NCBI RefSeq assembly: GCF_017368475.1
Contig: NZ_JAFNJE010000004.1
Span: forward strand, 186,001 to 250,000
Reading direction: 5' to 3'
Source: Alteromonas sp. 5E99-2
Lineage (GTDB): Bacteria; Pseudomonadota; Gammaproteobacteria; Enterobacterales; Alteromonadaceae
DNA: 64,000 nucleotides
Part shown: piece by piece, positions 9,277-17,456 of the stretch
How positions within the stretch are numbered: position 1 is the first letter of the stretch
Layout of the letters: each line of letters opens with the position of its first letter
Position numbers and translations under genes: made by a program
The notes under the pieces: generated by a model
What the model saw: only the letters and a program-made list of their open reading frames with translations
Told to the model about the DNA's origin: nothing
Databases searched by the model: none

Positions 9277-10544
9277 TAAGCGTAAACCGGGAACTGGTTA
9301 CACAAGGCGACGACTTCACCTTTAACACGCTGCTCTACGCTTTCATCACCAAGGTTATCAAGTACATCACAAATCCAAGTGGCAACTTGTTTTGCTTGTT
9401 CTTCACCAAAACCACGACGAGTAATTGCTGGCGTACCAATACGTAAACCACTGGTTACAAACGGAGAACGGGGGTCGTTAGGTACAGAGTTTTTATTCAC
9501 TGTAATATTCGCACGGCCTAAGGCAGCATCAGCGTCTTTACCCGTGATGTCTTTATCGATTAAATCTAATAAGAACAAGTGATTTTCAGTGCCGCCAGAC
9601 ACAATGTTGTAACCTCGGTCTTGCATTACTGAGACCATAGCTTTTGCGTTGATCACAACATTTTGCTGATACACTTTAAATTCAGGTGCTAATGCTTCTT
9701 TAAACGCAACTGCTTTTGCAGCAATAACGTGACAAAGAGGACCACCTTGATTACCTGGGAATACAGAACTATTTAGCTTTTTATAAATCGTTTCATCACC
9801 ACATGCAGACAAAATTAATCCACCACGAGGGCCCGCTAAGGTTTTATGCGTAGTGGTAGTCACTACATGAGCATGAGGAAGAGGACTTGGATAAACACCT
9901 GCGGCAACAAGCCCGGCTACGTGAGCCATATCCACTAATAAATACGCGCCAACTTTATCAGCAATTTCTCTGAATTTCTGCCAATCAACTATGCCTGAGT
10001 ACGCAGAGAAACCGCCAATGATCATTTTGGGTTTGTGCTCTAGTGCTAATGCTTCTACTTGCGCGTAATCAATAATGCCCGTTTCTTCGTCTAGACCATA
10101 TTGAACTGCGTTATAGGTTTTACCCGAAAAACTAACATGGGCACCATGAGTTAAGTGACCACCATGAGCAAGACTCATACCCAAAACCGTATCGTTCGCT
10201 TCAAGTAACGCCATAAATACAGCTGAATTAGCTTGCGAACCAGCATGAGGTTGAACATTGGCGTAATCAGCGCCAAACAACTGCTTTGCTCGCTCAATAG
10301 CTAGGTTTTCGGCAACATCCACATGCTCACAACCGCCATAATAACGCTTGCCTGGATAACCTTCTGCATATTTGTTGGTAAGTTGAGAGCCTTGTGCTTC
10401 CAAGACTCGTTGGCTGCAATAATTTTCTGATGCGATAAGTTCAATATGCTCTTCTTGACGACGAGTTTCAGCCGAAATGGCTTCTGCTAGTTCCGGATCA
10501 AATTCAGCAATTGACATCTTACTCGTGGGCGTATTGATAGACAT
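9276..10544 (-). CDS. glyA: Serine hydroxymethyltransferase
   Basis: GlyA interconverts serine and glycine with tetrahydrofolate, the main source of one-carbon units. The PLP lysine lies in [13 protein letters not shown], and the N-terminal [15 protein letters not shown] and [16 protein letters not shown] motifs are intact. The chosen start ([10 protein letters not shown]) has an AGGAG site 8 bases upstream. It adds nine residues before the conserved [10 protein letters not shown], where an ATG at 10517 is the alternative. It probably leads the operon that continues into nrdR and the rib genes; the 111-base gap to lpxD would hold the promoter. Confidence 0.96.
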   Translation of the reverse strand: MSINTPTSKMSIAEFDPELAEAISAETRRQEEHIELIASENYCSQRVLEAQGSQLTNKYAEGYPGKRYYGGCEHVDVAENLAIERAKQLFGADYANVQPHAGSQANSAVFMALLEANDTVLGMSLAHGGHLTHGAHVSFSGKTYNAVQYGLDEETGIIDYAQVEALALEHKPKMIIGGFSAYSGIVDWQKFREIADKVGAYLLVDMAHVAGLVAAGVYPSPLPHAHVVTTTTHKTLAGPRGGLILSACGDETIYKKLNSSVFPGNQGGPLCHVIAAKAVAFKEALAPEFKVYQQNVVINAKAMVSVMQDRGYNIVSGGTENHLFLLDLIDKDITGKDADAALGRANITVNKNSVPNDPRSPFVTSGLRIGTPAITRRGFGEEQAKQVATWICDVLDNLGDESVEQRVKGEVVALCNQFPVYA

Positions 10545-10655
10545 ATGGGCAGCTCCTAACTTCTAAATTAAGGTGTTCAAATTTGCACCGCGTATTTTAG
10601 CGATTTTACGCTGGATGTATATAAAAAGCGTTCAATCAAACAGGGCAAAATGTAA

Positions 10656-11687
10656 TTAGTTATTCTGTTTCTCTAGTTGCTTCTCTAATTGTTTTACGCG
10701 GTCGAATAAAGAAGGTAGTTGACGCCCTCTTACACTCACCTTACGCCACTCTCGATTTGTCAGAGCAGGTTGGCCAGAAGAATAAACGCCCGGCTCGGTA
10801 ATATCTTGCACTACCATTGAAAAACCCGTGACTTGTACTTTGTCACAAATCGTAATGTGCCCATTTATTCCAACTCCACCAGCTATAACAACATATTTTC
10901 CAATCGTGGTACTACCCGCTATACCAACAAAACCACAAATACAACTGTGATCACCTATCTTACAGTTGTGTCCAATTTGTACTTGATTGTCGATAATGCA
11001 ATTTTTACCAATAACAGTATCATCCAATGCGCCTCTATCAATACTGGAGCTTGCCCCAATAGAGGTATCGTCTCCGACGATGACAGAACCAATTTGAGGA
11101 ACAGGTATCCATGTTCCTTTATCATTAGCAAAACCAAATCCGTCGGCGCCAATGACTGTTTGGCTATGTACAACAACGTTATTGCCTAACTGAACCTCTC
11201 GATATAAGGTGACGTTTGGATGAATAATACTATTACTGCCAATACTGACATTATTTTGAATTACTGTATTCGCGCCAATAGTGACGCCATCGCCAAGCAC
11301 AACATTCTCGCCCAGCACTACATTGTGCCCAATGTTTACATTCTGCCCCAGTGAGACAGACTCTGGCACCACAGCACTTGCAGCAATTCCACTTGCTAGT
11401 GGAACGGGTACATAAAACAACTGAGCCACTCGAGCAAATGTCGCATGAGGGTTATCAGAGAGTAATGCAGGCCCATTGACCTGATCTTTATAATCAGGAT
11501 GAACAATCACAGCCCCTGCATTAGTTGTGTTGAGCTGGCTTTTGTACTTTACATTGGTTAAAAATGAAATATATCCGCTAGTCGCATTCGCTAGGGTATC
11601 CACACCTGTATAAACCGCGTCGGTTGTATTTATCGCTTCGAGGCCAAGTTGTTCCGCGATATGTTGAAGAGAAAAGTGTTTTGCCAT
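10656..11687 (-). CDS. lpxD: LpxD-family UDP-3-O-acylglucosamine N-acyltransferase, stand-alone copy
   Basis: LpxD adds the N-linked 3-hydroxyacyl chain in lipid A synthesis. The product has an N-terminal uridine-binding domain (about 1-100), then a long run of hexapeptide repeats of the left-handed beta helix. GADGFGFANDKG, IDRGALDDTVIG and the QIGHN segment with the expected catalytic histidine are present, and it ends in a short coiled helix. ATG 11687 (MAKHFS) is preferred because GGGT lies about 7 bases upstream; ATG 11693 is too close to that site. The usual bamA-skp-lpxD-fabZ-lpxA neighbours are missing here, so this may be a second, diverged copy. Confidence 0.88.
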   Translation of the reverse strand: MAKHFSLQHIAEQLGLEAINTTDAVYTGVDTLANATSGYISFLTNVKYKSQLNTTNAGAVIVHPDYKDQVNGPALLSDNPHATFARVAQLFYVPVPLASGIAASAVVPESVSLGQNVNIGHNVVLGENVVLGDGVTIGANTVIQNNVSIGSNSIIHPNVTLYREVQLGNNVVVHSQTVIGADGFGFANDKGTWIPVPQIGSVIVGDDTSIGASSSIDRGALDDTVIGKNCIIDNQVQIGHNCKIGDHSCICGFVGIAGSTTIGKYVVIAGGVGINGHITICDKVQVTGFSMVVQDITEPGVYSSGQPALTNREWRKVSVRGRQLPSLFDRVKQLEKQLEKQNN

Positions 11688-11828
11688 TTTCATACCCTTT
11701 CTTAAATCTAGTGTTACTCTATCTGTAATGTATAGACTAAATTCCCATTTACAATAACCAAGACTAGCGAGAATAGGTCTGCCTTGGTTACAATAACCTT
11801 ATTAATTACCCCTAATAGTAGGAAAAGT

Positions 11829-13496
11829 ATGGCTCAGTACGTTTACAGCATGCATCGCGTTGGGAAAATAGTCCCACCCAATCGTCATATTCTTAAAAAT
11901 ATTTCTCTTAGTTTTTTTCCTGGTGCCAAAATTGGCGTACTCGGTTTAAATGGTGCAGGTAAATCAACCTTACTTCGCATTATGGCTGGCGTTGATAAAG
12001 ACATTGAAGGGGAAGCTCATCCTCAACCCGGCATCAATATTGGCTATTTACCGCAAGAGCCTCAGCTTGATGAGAGCAAAGATGTGCGAGGCAATATTGA
12101 AGAAGCCGTTCAAGATGTCGTACACGCATTAAAACGACTAGACGAAGTTTACGCAGAATATGCCGCTGAAGGCGCAGATTTCGACGCACTAGCAAAAGAA
12201 CAAGGCGAATTAGAGTCGATTATTCAATCTAAAGACGGTCATAATTTAGAGCAATCTCTTGAACGCGCAGCTGACGCATTGCGACTGCCACCTTGGGACG
12301 CCGATGTCTCTAAGCTTTCAGGAGGAGAACGCCGACGTGTTGCTTTATGTCGTTTATTGCTAGAAAAGCCAGACATGTTGCTACTCGACGAACCTACTAA
12401 CCATTTGGATGCAGAATCCGTTGCTTGGTTAGAGCGTTTCTTGCACGACTATGAAGGCACCGTTGTTGCGATTACCCATGACCGATATTTCCTCGACAAT
12501 GTGGCCGGTTGGATACTTGAACTAGACCGAGGTGAAGGTATACCTTGGGAAGGAAACTATTCTTCTTGGTTAGAGCAAAAAGACAACCGTTTACAGCAAG
12601 AAGAAAAAACCGAATCTGCGCGACAAAAATCCATAAAGCAAGAATTAGAATGGGTACGCACAAACCCTAAAGGTCGTCAGGCTAAAAGCAAGGCTCGTAT
12701 GGCTCGCTTCGAAGAATTGAATACGTCAGATTACCAACGCCGTAATGAAACCAGTGAACTATTTATTCCACCGGGTGAGCGTTTAGGCGATCAGGTTATT
12801 GAAATAAATAACCTCAAAAAAGCCTATGACGGCAGAGTCCTCATTGACGATATGTCTTTTACTGTTCCCAAAGGGGCTATTGTGGGTATTATTGGGCCAA
12901 ATGGCGCGGGTAAATCAACCTTATTCAAAATGATTACCGGTGAAGAAGAAGCCGATGGCGGTACGGTAGTGCTGGGTGATACGGTAAATATTGCTAGCGT
13001 TAACCAATTTCGAGACCACATGAATGAAGAAAACACCGTGTGGAAAGAAATTTCAGATGAACAAGACATCATTAGAATTGGTACTTTCGAGATTAACAGT
13101 CGTGCGTATTGCAGCCGCTTTAACTTTAAAGGCACAGACCAACAAAAATTCATTAAAGACTTGTCTGGTGGTGAACGCAACCGAGTGCATTTAGCCAAGT
13201 TATTGAAAGCGGGCGGTAACACCTTGCTACTCGATGAACCAACCAACGACCTTGATGTTGAAACCTTGCGAGCATTAGAAAATGCCTTGTTGGAATTTCC
13301 GGGCTGCGCCATGGTTATTTCCCATGACCGTTGGTTCTTAGATCGTGTTGCGACTCATATTTTAGATTATCGCGACGAAGGGAAAATTAACTTCTATGAA
13401 GGTAATTACTCTGACTACGAAACTTGGTTAAAAGAAAACTTTGGTCAAGACGTGGTTGAGCCTCATCGATTAAAATACAAAAAAATCAGTAAATAA
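11829..13496 (+). CDS. ettA: Energy-dependent translational throttle protein EttA (ABC-F ATPase)
   Basis: EttA is a ribosome-associated ABC-F protein that gates the first elongation cycle according to ATP/ADP. Two ATPase cassettes are visible: Walker A GLNGAGKST with LSGGERRRVALCRLLLEKPD, then GPNGAGKST with LSGGERNRVHLAKLL. They are joined by the charged linker that contacts the ribosome. ATG 11829 (MAQYVYSM) has TAGGA upstream and gives 555 residues, the same as E. coli EttA; extension to 11784 adds no homologous sequence. It is a single gene with its own terminator. Confidence 0.96.
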   Translation: MAQYVYSMHRVGKIVPPNRHILKNISLSFFPGAKIGVLGLNGAGKSTLLRIMAGVDKDIEGEAHPQPGINIGYLPQEPQLDESKDVRGNIEEAVQDVVHALKRLDEVYAEYAAEGADFDALAKEQGELESIIQSKDGHNLEQSLERAADALRLPPWDADVSKLSGGERRRVALCRLLLEKPDMLLLDEPTNHLDAESVAWLERFLHDYEGTVVAITHDRYFLDNVAGWILELDRGEGIPWEGNYSSWLEQKDNRLQQEEKTESARQKSIKQELEWVRTNPKGRQAKSKARMARFEELNTSDYQRRNETSELFIPPGERLGDQVIEINNLKKAYDGRVLIDDMSFTVPKGAIVGIIGPNGAGKSTLFKMITGEEEADGGTVVLGDTVNIASVNQFRDHMNEENTVWKEISDEQDIIRIGTFEINSRAYCSRFNFKGTDQQKFIKDLSGGERNRVHLAKLLKAGGNTLLLDEPTNDLDVETLRALENALLEFPGCAMVISHDRWFLDRVATHILDYRDEGKINFYEGNYSDYETWLKENFGQDVVEPHRLKYKKISK

Positions 13497-13510
13497 ACAA
13501 AGAGCCGAAA

Positions 13511-13537
13511 AAAGCGCCGAAAGGCGCTTTATTTTTA
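13511..13537 (+). terminator. Rho-independent terminator of ettA
   Basis: An 8-bp stem (AAAGCGCC at 13511-13518, GGCGCTTT at 13523-13530) closes a GAAA tetraloop and is followed by ATTTTTATT. It starts 15 bases after the ettA stop. The A-rich stretch on its other side means it may also serve the convergent gene at 13583. Confidence 0.9.
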
Positions 13538-13582
13538 TTAGCACAACATTGAACTATAAATTCAATAGTATTTTGTCTATGG

Positions 13583-14083
13583 TTATTTGGCGGCCAGTTC
13601 ATAAAAATCAAATTTTGAACTGGTCACAAATTCTTCTAACTTTTCTATTTCTTTCGTCACTTGTTCTTTATCTGAACTATTTTCGCCTCGCTCTAAACTT
13701 TTTATTTTATCTTTCGCATCAACTAGGTTTTGCTTAACATTGACTAACTCGGGGTCAATTTGTTCCCAATCAATTCCCGACAATATCGTAATAAGAGTAT
13801 CTGTTCTTTCAGATAAGCGGTTTAGTTCATCTCTAGTTTGGCGAGATGCCATGAGTTCTTCTACTTTTCTGTCTTCCCACTTTTTATTCCCGCTATAGGT
13901 TTTCACCCCATGAGCCAATATACCAATTCCCCAGCCGAGAGTAGGGTAAAGAAACCACAGGTGATCAGGATCCGTTATTAAATTTGATACACACAAAAAT
14001 AAACTCACTCCAAACCAACGAGAAAGATGAAGGTAAAAACCTCTTATTTCTTTGACATGGGCCCGTGCTTCTTGTTCATTCAT
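13583..14083 (-). CDS. 2TM-domain membrane protein, function unknown
   Basis: This 166-residue protein starts with ARAHVKEIRGFYLHLSRWFG, a pattern of the 2TM domain family. Two predicted membrane helices follow (about 26-40 and 45-60), and WEDRKVEELM comes just after them. The C-terminal half (about 85-160) is charged and predicted to be coiled coil, which is longer than in minimal 2TM proteins. The family has no established function; in other bacteria the domain is sometimes fused to histidine kinases. It is transcribed alone, convergent with ettA. The region 14084-14367 upstream is AT-rich, with no other coding frame visible. Confidence 0.72.
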   Translation of the reverse strand: MNEQEARAHVKEIRGFYLHLSRWFGVSLFLCVSNLITDPDHLWFLYPTLGWGIGILAHGVKTYSGNKKWEDRKVEELMASRQTRDELNRLSERTDTLITILSGIDWEQIDPELVNVKQNLVDAKDKIKSLERGENSSDKEQVTKEIEKLEEFVTSSKFDFYELAAK

Positions 14084-14367
14084 AATGAGTTCCTTTATTG
14101 AAATTAGACACTTTAAACGTATTCATTGAGATTGTAATGGCATTAGTTAAGCAACAACCACACCAAAAAAATATCCACTTTAAATCAATAGCTTAACAAA
14201 ATGAAATCATATAAATATAATAATCACACTAAGTTTTAGTCATATCAATCAATTTTTAATTAATTTACTGAGAATCGAATTAACAATTTTAAATGTGTAT
14301 AGACAGGCTAATTAAAAACAGTAATAGTGAATAATTATTTCCTCATATCTAAACGAGCACTATTCGA

Positions 14368-14682
14368 ATGATTATTACCAATACAGAAACGATTCCAAAT
14401 AAAACGATATCCATATGCCACGGTGTTGTTTCTGGCAGTACGGTAAGAGCTAAACACGCAGGCAGAGATTTTATGGCCGGTCTTAAAAATTTAGTGGGTG
14501 GTGAATTGGTAGGTTATACCGAATTACTCAGTGAATCGAGAGAGCAAGCCATGGAAAGAATGAAAGCCCAAGCAGCAGAGCTTGGCGCCAACGGCATTGT
14601 TAATGTTCGCTTTTCTACATCCAGTGTGTCTGCTGGAGCCTCTGAAATATACATATATGGCACAGCCGTCACTGTGGAGTAA
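14368..14682 (+). CDS. YbjQ-family (UPF0145) protein, cytosolic copy
   Basis: The 104-residue product is a full YbjQ/UPF0145 domain. It has the N-terminal GVVSGSTVRAKHAGRDFMAGLKNLVGG-type core, then YTELLSESREQAMERM and the GANGIVNVRFSTS strand, ending in GTAVTVE. Members are small oligomeric proteins sometimes labelled heavy-metal-binding, but no biochemical role is firmly established. It is the first of four co-directional genes, with only 5 bases to the next, a paralogue. Together they suggest an operon ending in two proteases. Confidence 0.85.
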   Translation: MIITNTETIPNKTISICHGVVSGSTVRAKHAGRDFMAGLKNLVGGELVGYTELLSESREQAMERMKAQAAELGANGIVNVRFSTSSVSAGASEIYIYGTAVTVE

Positions 14683-14687
14683 AAAGC

Positions 14688-15158
14688 ATGCTGCAAATTG
14701 CTATTATTGTTTCTTTATTACTCCTTGGCTATGTTTTTGGCAGACATGCAGAGGCCAAACATTATCGCTATATAGAAGCGAAAGAAAGTGAGTTACTCGC
14801 CCTTCCTGCAACGAATTTACGTACGCCATTAAACACCTCGAAAACAATTTCTCATACTGAATTAGTCACCGGGAACGTAGTCATTTCTGTAGATTATTTT
14901 AAACGTATGTTAGCAACACTTCGCGCTTTAGTAGGAGGCGAAATTAACGCCTACGAAACTCTAGTCGACAGGGCGCGAAGAGAAGCTATTATTCGCTTAA
15001 AAACGTCTTGTTTGGGAGCAAGTGAAATCATCAACTTAAGACTAGAAACCTCTTCTATATCAAAAGGCGGTAGAAACCAAATAGGCTCAGTTGAAGTGCT
15101 AGCTTATGGCACGGCTATTTATTACCAAGGTGCGAATACTGAAGGAACAGTACTCTGA
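14688..15158 (+). CDS. Membrane-anchored YbjQ-family protein
   Basis: The first 18 residues (MLQIAIIVSLLLLGYVFG) form one transmembrane anchor. Residues about 45-150 are a second YbjQ-type domain, with VVISVDYFKRMLATLRALVGGEINAYETLVDRARREAI, the GASEIINLRLETSSI strand and the closing YGTAIYY. It is clearly related to the gene before it but more diverged. The pairing suggests an anchored and a soluble subunit of a mixed assembly, which is inference. Its stop overlaps the proposed CTG start of the M48 protease. Confidence 0.8.
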   Translation: MLQIAIIVSLLLLGYVFGRHAEAKHYRYIEAKESELLALPATNLRTPLNTSKTISHTELVTGNVVISVDYFKRMLATLRALVGGEINAYETLVDRARREAIIRLKTSCLGASEIINLRLETSSISKGGRNQIGSVEVLAYGTAIYYQGANTEGTVL

Positions 15159-15928
15159 AGTACGCAACCAAGCGCTTTCAAAAAAATGTAAATGTAAGCT
15201 CAACCCACCCTTTAAAAGAGTTCTTTATTTTATTTTTGGGTGTCAGTGGCTGCTTTCTGTTGGTATTTTTTTTATTGGGTATAGCGGTTGATTCAGTTGT
15301 TGACAGACTACCAACAGATTTTGAGACAAACGCTACCTTCACTCCGTTAATTAGCGAGAATGAAATCAATCCAGAATTACAGTCCAAAGTGAACGCGCTA
15401 CTAAGCTGTGCCGGTTTACAAAATGCTGTACATGTTTCCGTTGTAGATGATGCTAGTATTAACGCTATGGCCTTGCCTGGTAAACATATGATTGTAAATC
15501 AAGGCCTTCTGGATGCCGTTAAAAGCGACATCGGGTTGTCATTTGTGCTCGCTCACGAACTTGCCCATTTCCAGCATAAAGATCACCTAAGAAGCCTAGG
15601 TAGAGGCATAGTGCTCAGTGGCTTATCGGCAATGCTAACGGGAAGTAGTTCATCCCTTACCCAACTGCTCACTCCCGCTTCTCATGCAGACCAGTCACAC
15701 TATTCCAAGAGTAGAGAATCACTCGCTGACTCGGCCGCATTAGAAACAGTGTTCTGTTTTTATGGTTATACCGAAGGTGCAACCGAACTATTTCATGTTA
15801 TTGCTGAACGATCTGAGCAAAGTCGCTGGTCTAACTTAAACCACTACTTATCTTCTCATCCAGACACGAATGAAAGGATACATGTTATAAATGCATTAAG
15901 CAGAGAATTAAAAGACACCAATGAATAA
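15155..15928 (+). CDS. Membrane M48-family zinc metallopeptidase, probable CTG start
   Basis: Residues about 25-45 form a membrane segment, and the peptidase domain follows. The zinc motif HELAHF (about 134-138) and the third-ligand helix (RESLADSAALE) match the M48 family of Oma1/HtpX/BepA-like proteases. No ATG or GTG is in frame; the first TTG (15236) falls inside the membrane segment. Upstream, the frame stays open back to 15143. CTG 15155 would give a conserved-looking N-terminus (LKYATKRF, then HPLKEFF), lies 8 bases after GAAGGA, and overlaps the previous stop as CTGA. I therefore start at CTG, with moderate confidence; the gene itself is secure. It overlaps the next gene by 8 bases. 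Confidence 0.8.
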   Translation: MKYATKRFQKNVNVSSTHPLKEFFILFLGVSGCFLLVFFLLGIAVDSVVDRLPTDFETNATFTPLISENEINPELQSKVNALLSCAGLQNAVHVSVVDDASINAMALPGKHMIVNQGLLDAVKSDIGLSFVLAHELAHFQHKDHLRSLGRGIVLSGLSAMLTGSSSSLTQLLTPASHADQSHYSKSRESLADSAALETVFCFYGYTEGATELFHVIAERSEQSRWSNLNHYLSSHPDTNERIHVINALSRELKDTNE

Positions 15929-17456
15929 AGTAAATCATTTCAAAGTTAATAATTACACCTCAATTAGTCATCGGTTAATCTTGTTATTTATTCTTAGTAG
16001 CTCATGGCTGGTTACAATAAATAGTGTTCACGCCAGCAACGAGGAAATAGCTGAAATTCAAGATTCAGTTATTAAAATATACACAACCCAAGCCACCCCA
16101 GATTATTTCACTCCTTGGACACTGCTAACGCCTCGTCAAAGCACAGGCACAGGGGCTGTCATTAAAAATAATTTGATAATGACAAACGCTCATGTAGTGG
16201 CAAATGCAAGTTATGTTCAAGCGCAAAAACACAATGACCCTCGCCGCTATCAAGCCCGTGTTGTATTTATATCTCATGAAGCCGATTTAGCAATGATAAC
16301 CGTAGAAGAACCCGGTTTTTTTGACGAATTAGAAGCCCTTCCTATAGGTGATTTACCCGACCCTCTGCAGGAAGTCTCCGTTTATGGTTATCCGATCGGA
16401 GGAAAATCGCTTAGTATCACTAAAGGCATATTATCTCGAACTGAACACCAAAGATATGCTCATGCTGGCGCTTTTTTATTGGCAGGTCAAATAGACGCAG
16501 CGATAAACCCAGGAAACAGCGGTGGCCCCGTTATTGTTGATAAAAAAATTGTGGGTATCGTAATGCAAACCAATGGCAATGGTCGTGCGGAAAATTTAGG
16601 TTATTTCGTTCCACCTAGTGTGATTAAGCATGTGCTAACAGATGCCACAGATGGAATTAACGATGGTTTTCCCGACCTAGGTTTCCGTACTCAGAACTTA
16701 GAAAGTCCATCAGCTAAAGCCGCATTCGGTTTAAACAAAGACGAAAATGGTGTTGTCGTAATTAAAGTATTCCCAGACTCGCCGGCAGCAGGCATTCTAA
16801 AAGAAAACGATGTAATTTTGAGTATCGATGATTTTGATATCGCCGAAGATGGCAGCATTAAAATAGGTCAAAATGTATTAACCGATTTTAAATATGCTAT
16901 TGATTTGCATAATGTAAATGAAAAAATCAACATTACTTATTCCAGAAACGGAAAGATCGCAAAAACCAAACTGGTTGCCGAGAAAGCCAAAGGTAATTAC
17001 AACATGGTGTTGGCTGAGAACTTCGACTCGCTCCCCCAATACTACGTTTATGGCGGGGTAGTATTTGTCCCTCTCAACATGAACTTAATAAAACGTTGGG
17101 GAAGTGAATGGTATAAATCAGCTCCCATTAATTTTTTAAGTGCGCGAAATGAGTGGCGCACGCCAGATAAAGATCATTATGTTGTTGCACTTAGAGTATT
17201 ACCTGCAGATGTCAATCTAGGTTACCACGATTTAAGAAACTGGATAGTCGATACCGTTAATGGCGAGCCCATTGGTAACTTTACGCAATTTGCAAACAAA
17301 CTTAAAAACAATACCGACGACGATTTGGTGTTTAGAAACTCGCTTGGATATCAAATTGTGATAAACCATGAACAAGCAATAGAATCACAAGACAAGATTT
17401 TGTCTCAATATCGCATTCCAAGCCCTTACTCTAAGAACTTGTTTAACGACAATTAA
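15921..17456 (+). CDS. Secreted trypsin-like serine protease, Deg9-like (protease-PDZ-PDZ_C)
   Basis: An N-terminal signal peptide (hydrophobic about 18-36, cleavage near VHA-SNEE) leads into a trypsin-like domain. The catalytic triad is visible: His in TNAHVV (about 90), Asp in EADLAMI (about 121) and Ser in NPGNSGGP (about 200). A PDZ domain spans about 245-355. The last 150 residues (LPQYYVYGGVVFVPLNM, VNLGY, DKILSQYRI) match the PDZ_C domain found in plant Deg9-type proteases rather than the second PDZ of DegP. It overlaps the M48 gene by 8 bases, so two envelope proteases are made together. Its stop overlaps the radA stop by 4 bases on the other strand. Confidence 0.88.
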   Translation: MNKVNHFKVNNYTSISHRLILLFILSSSWLVTINSVHASNEEIAEIQDSVIKIYTTQATPDYFTPWTLLTPRQSTGTGAVIKNNLIMTNAHVVANASYVQAQKHNDPRRYQARVVFISHEADLAMITVEEPGFFDELEALPIGDLPDPLQEVSVYGYPIGGKSLSITKGILSRTEHQRYAHAGAFLLAGQIDAAINPGNSGGPVIVDKKIVGIVMQTNGNGRAENLGYFVPPSVIKHVLTDATDGINDGFPDLGFRTQNLESPSAKAAFGLNKDENGVVVIKVFPDSPAAGILKENDVILSIDDFDIAEDGSIKIGQNVLTDFKYAIDLHNVNEKINITYSRNGKIAKTKLVAEKAKGNYNMVLAENFDSLPQYYVYGGVVFVPLNMNLIKRWGSEWYKSAPINFLSARNEWRTPDKDHYVVALRVLPADVNLGYHDLRNWIVDTVNGEPIGNFTQFANKLKNNTDDDLVFRNSLGYQIVINHEQAIESQDKILSQYRIPSPYSKNLFNDN

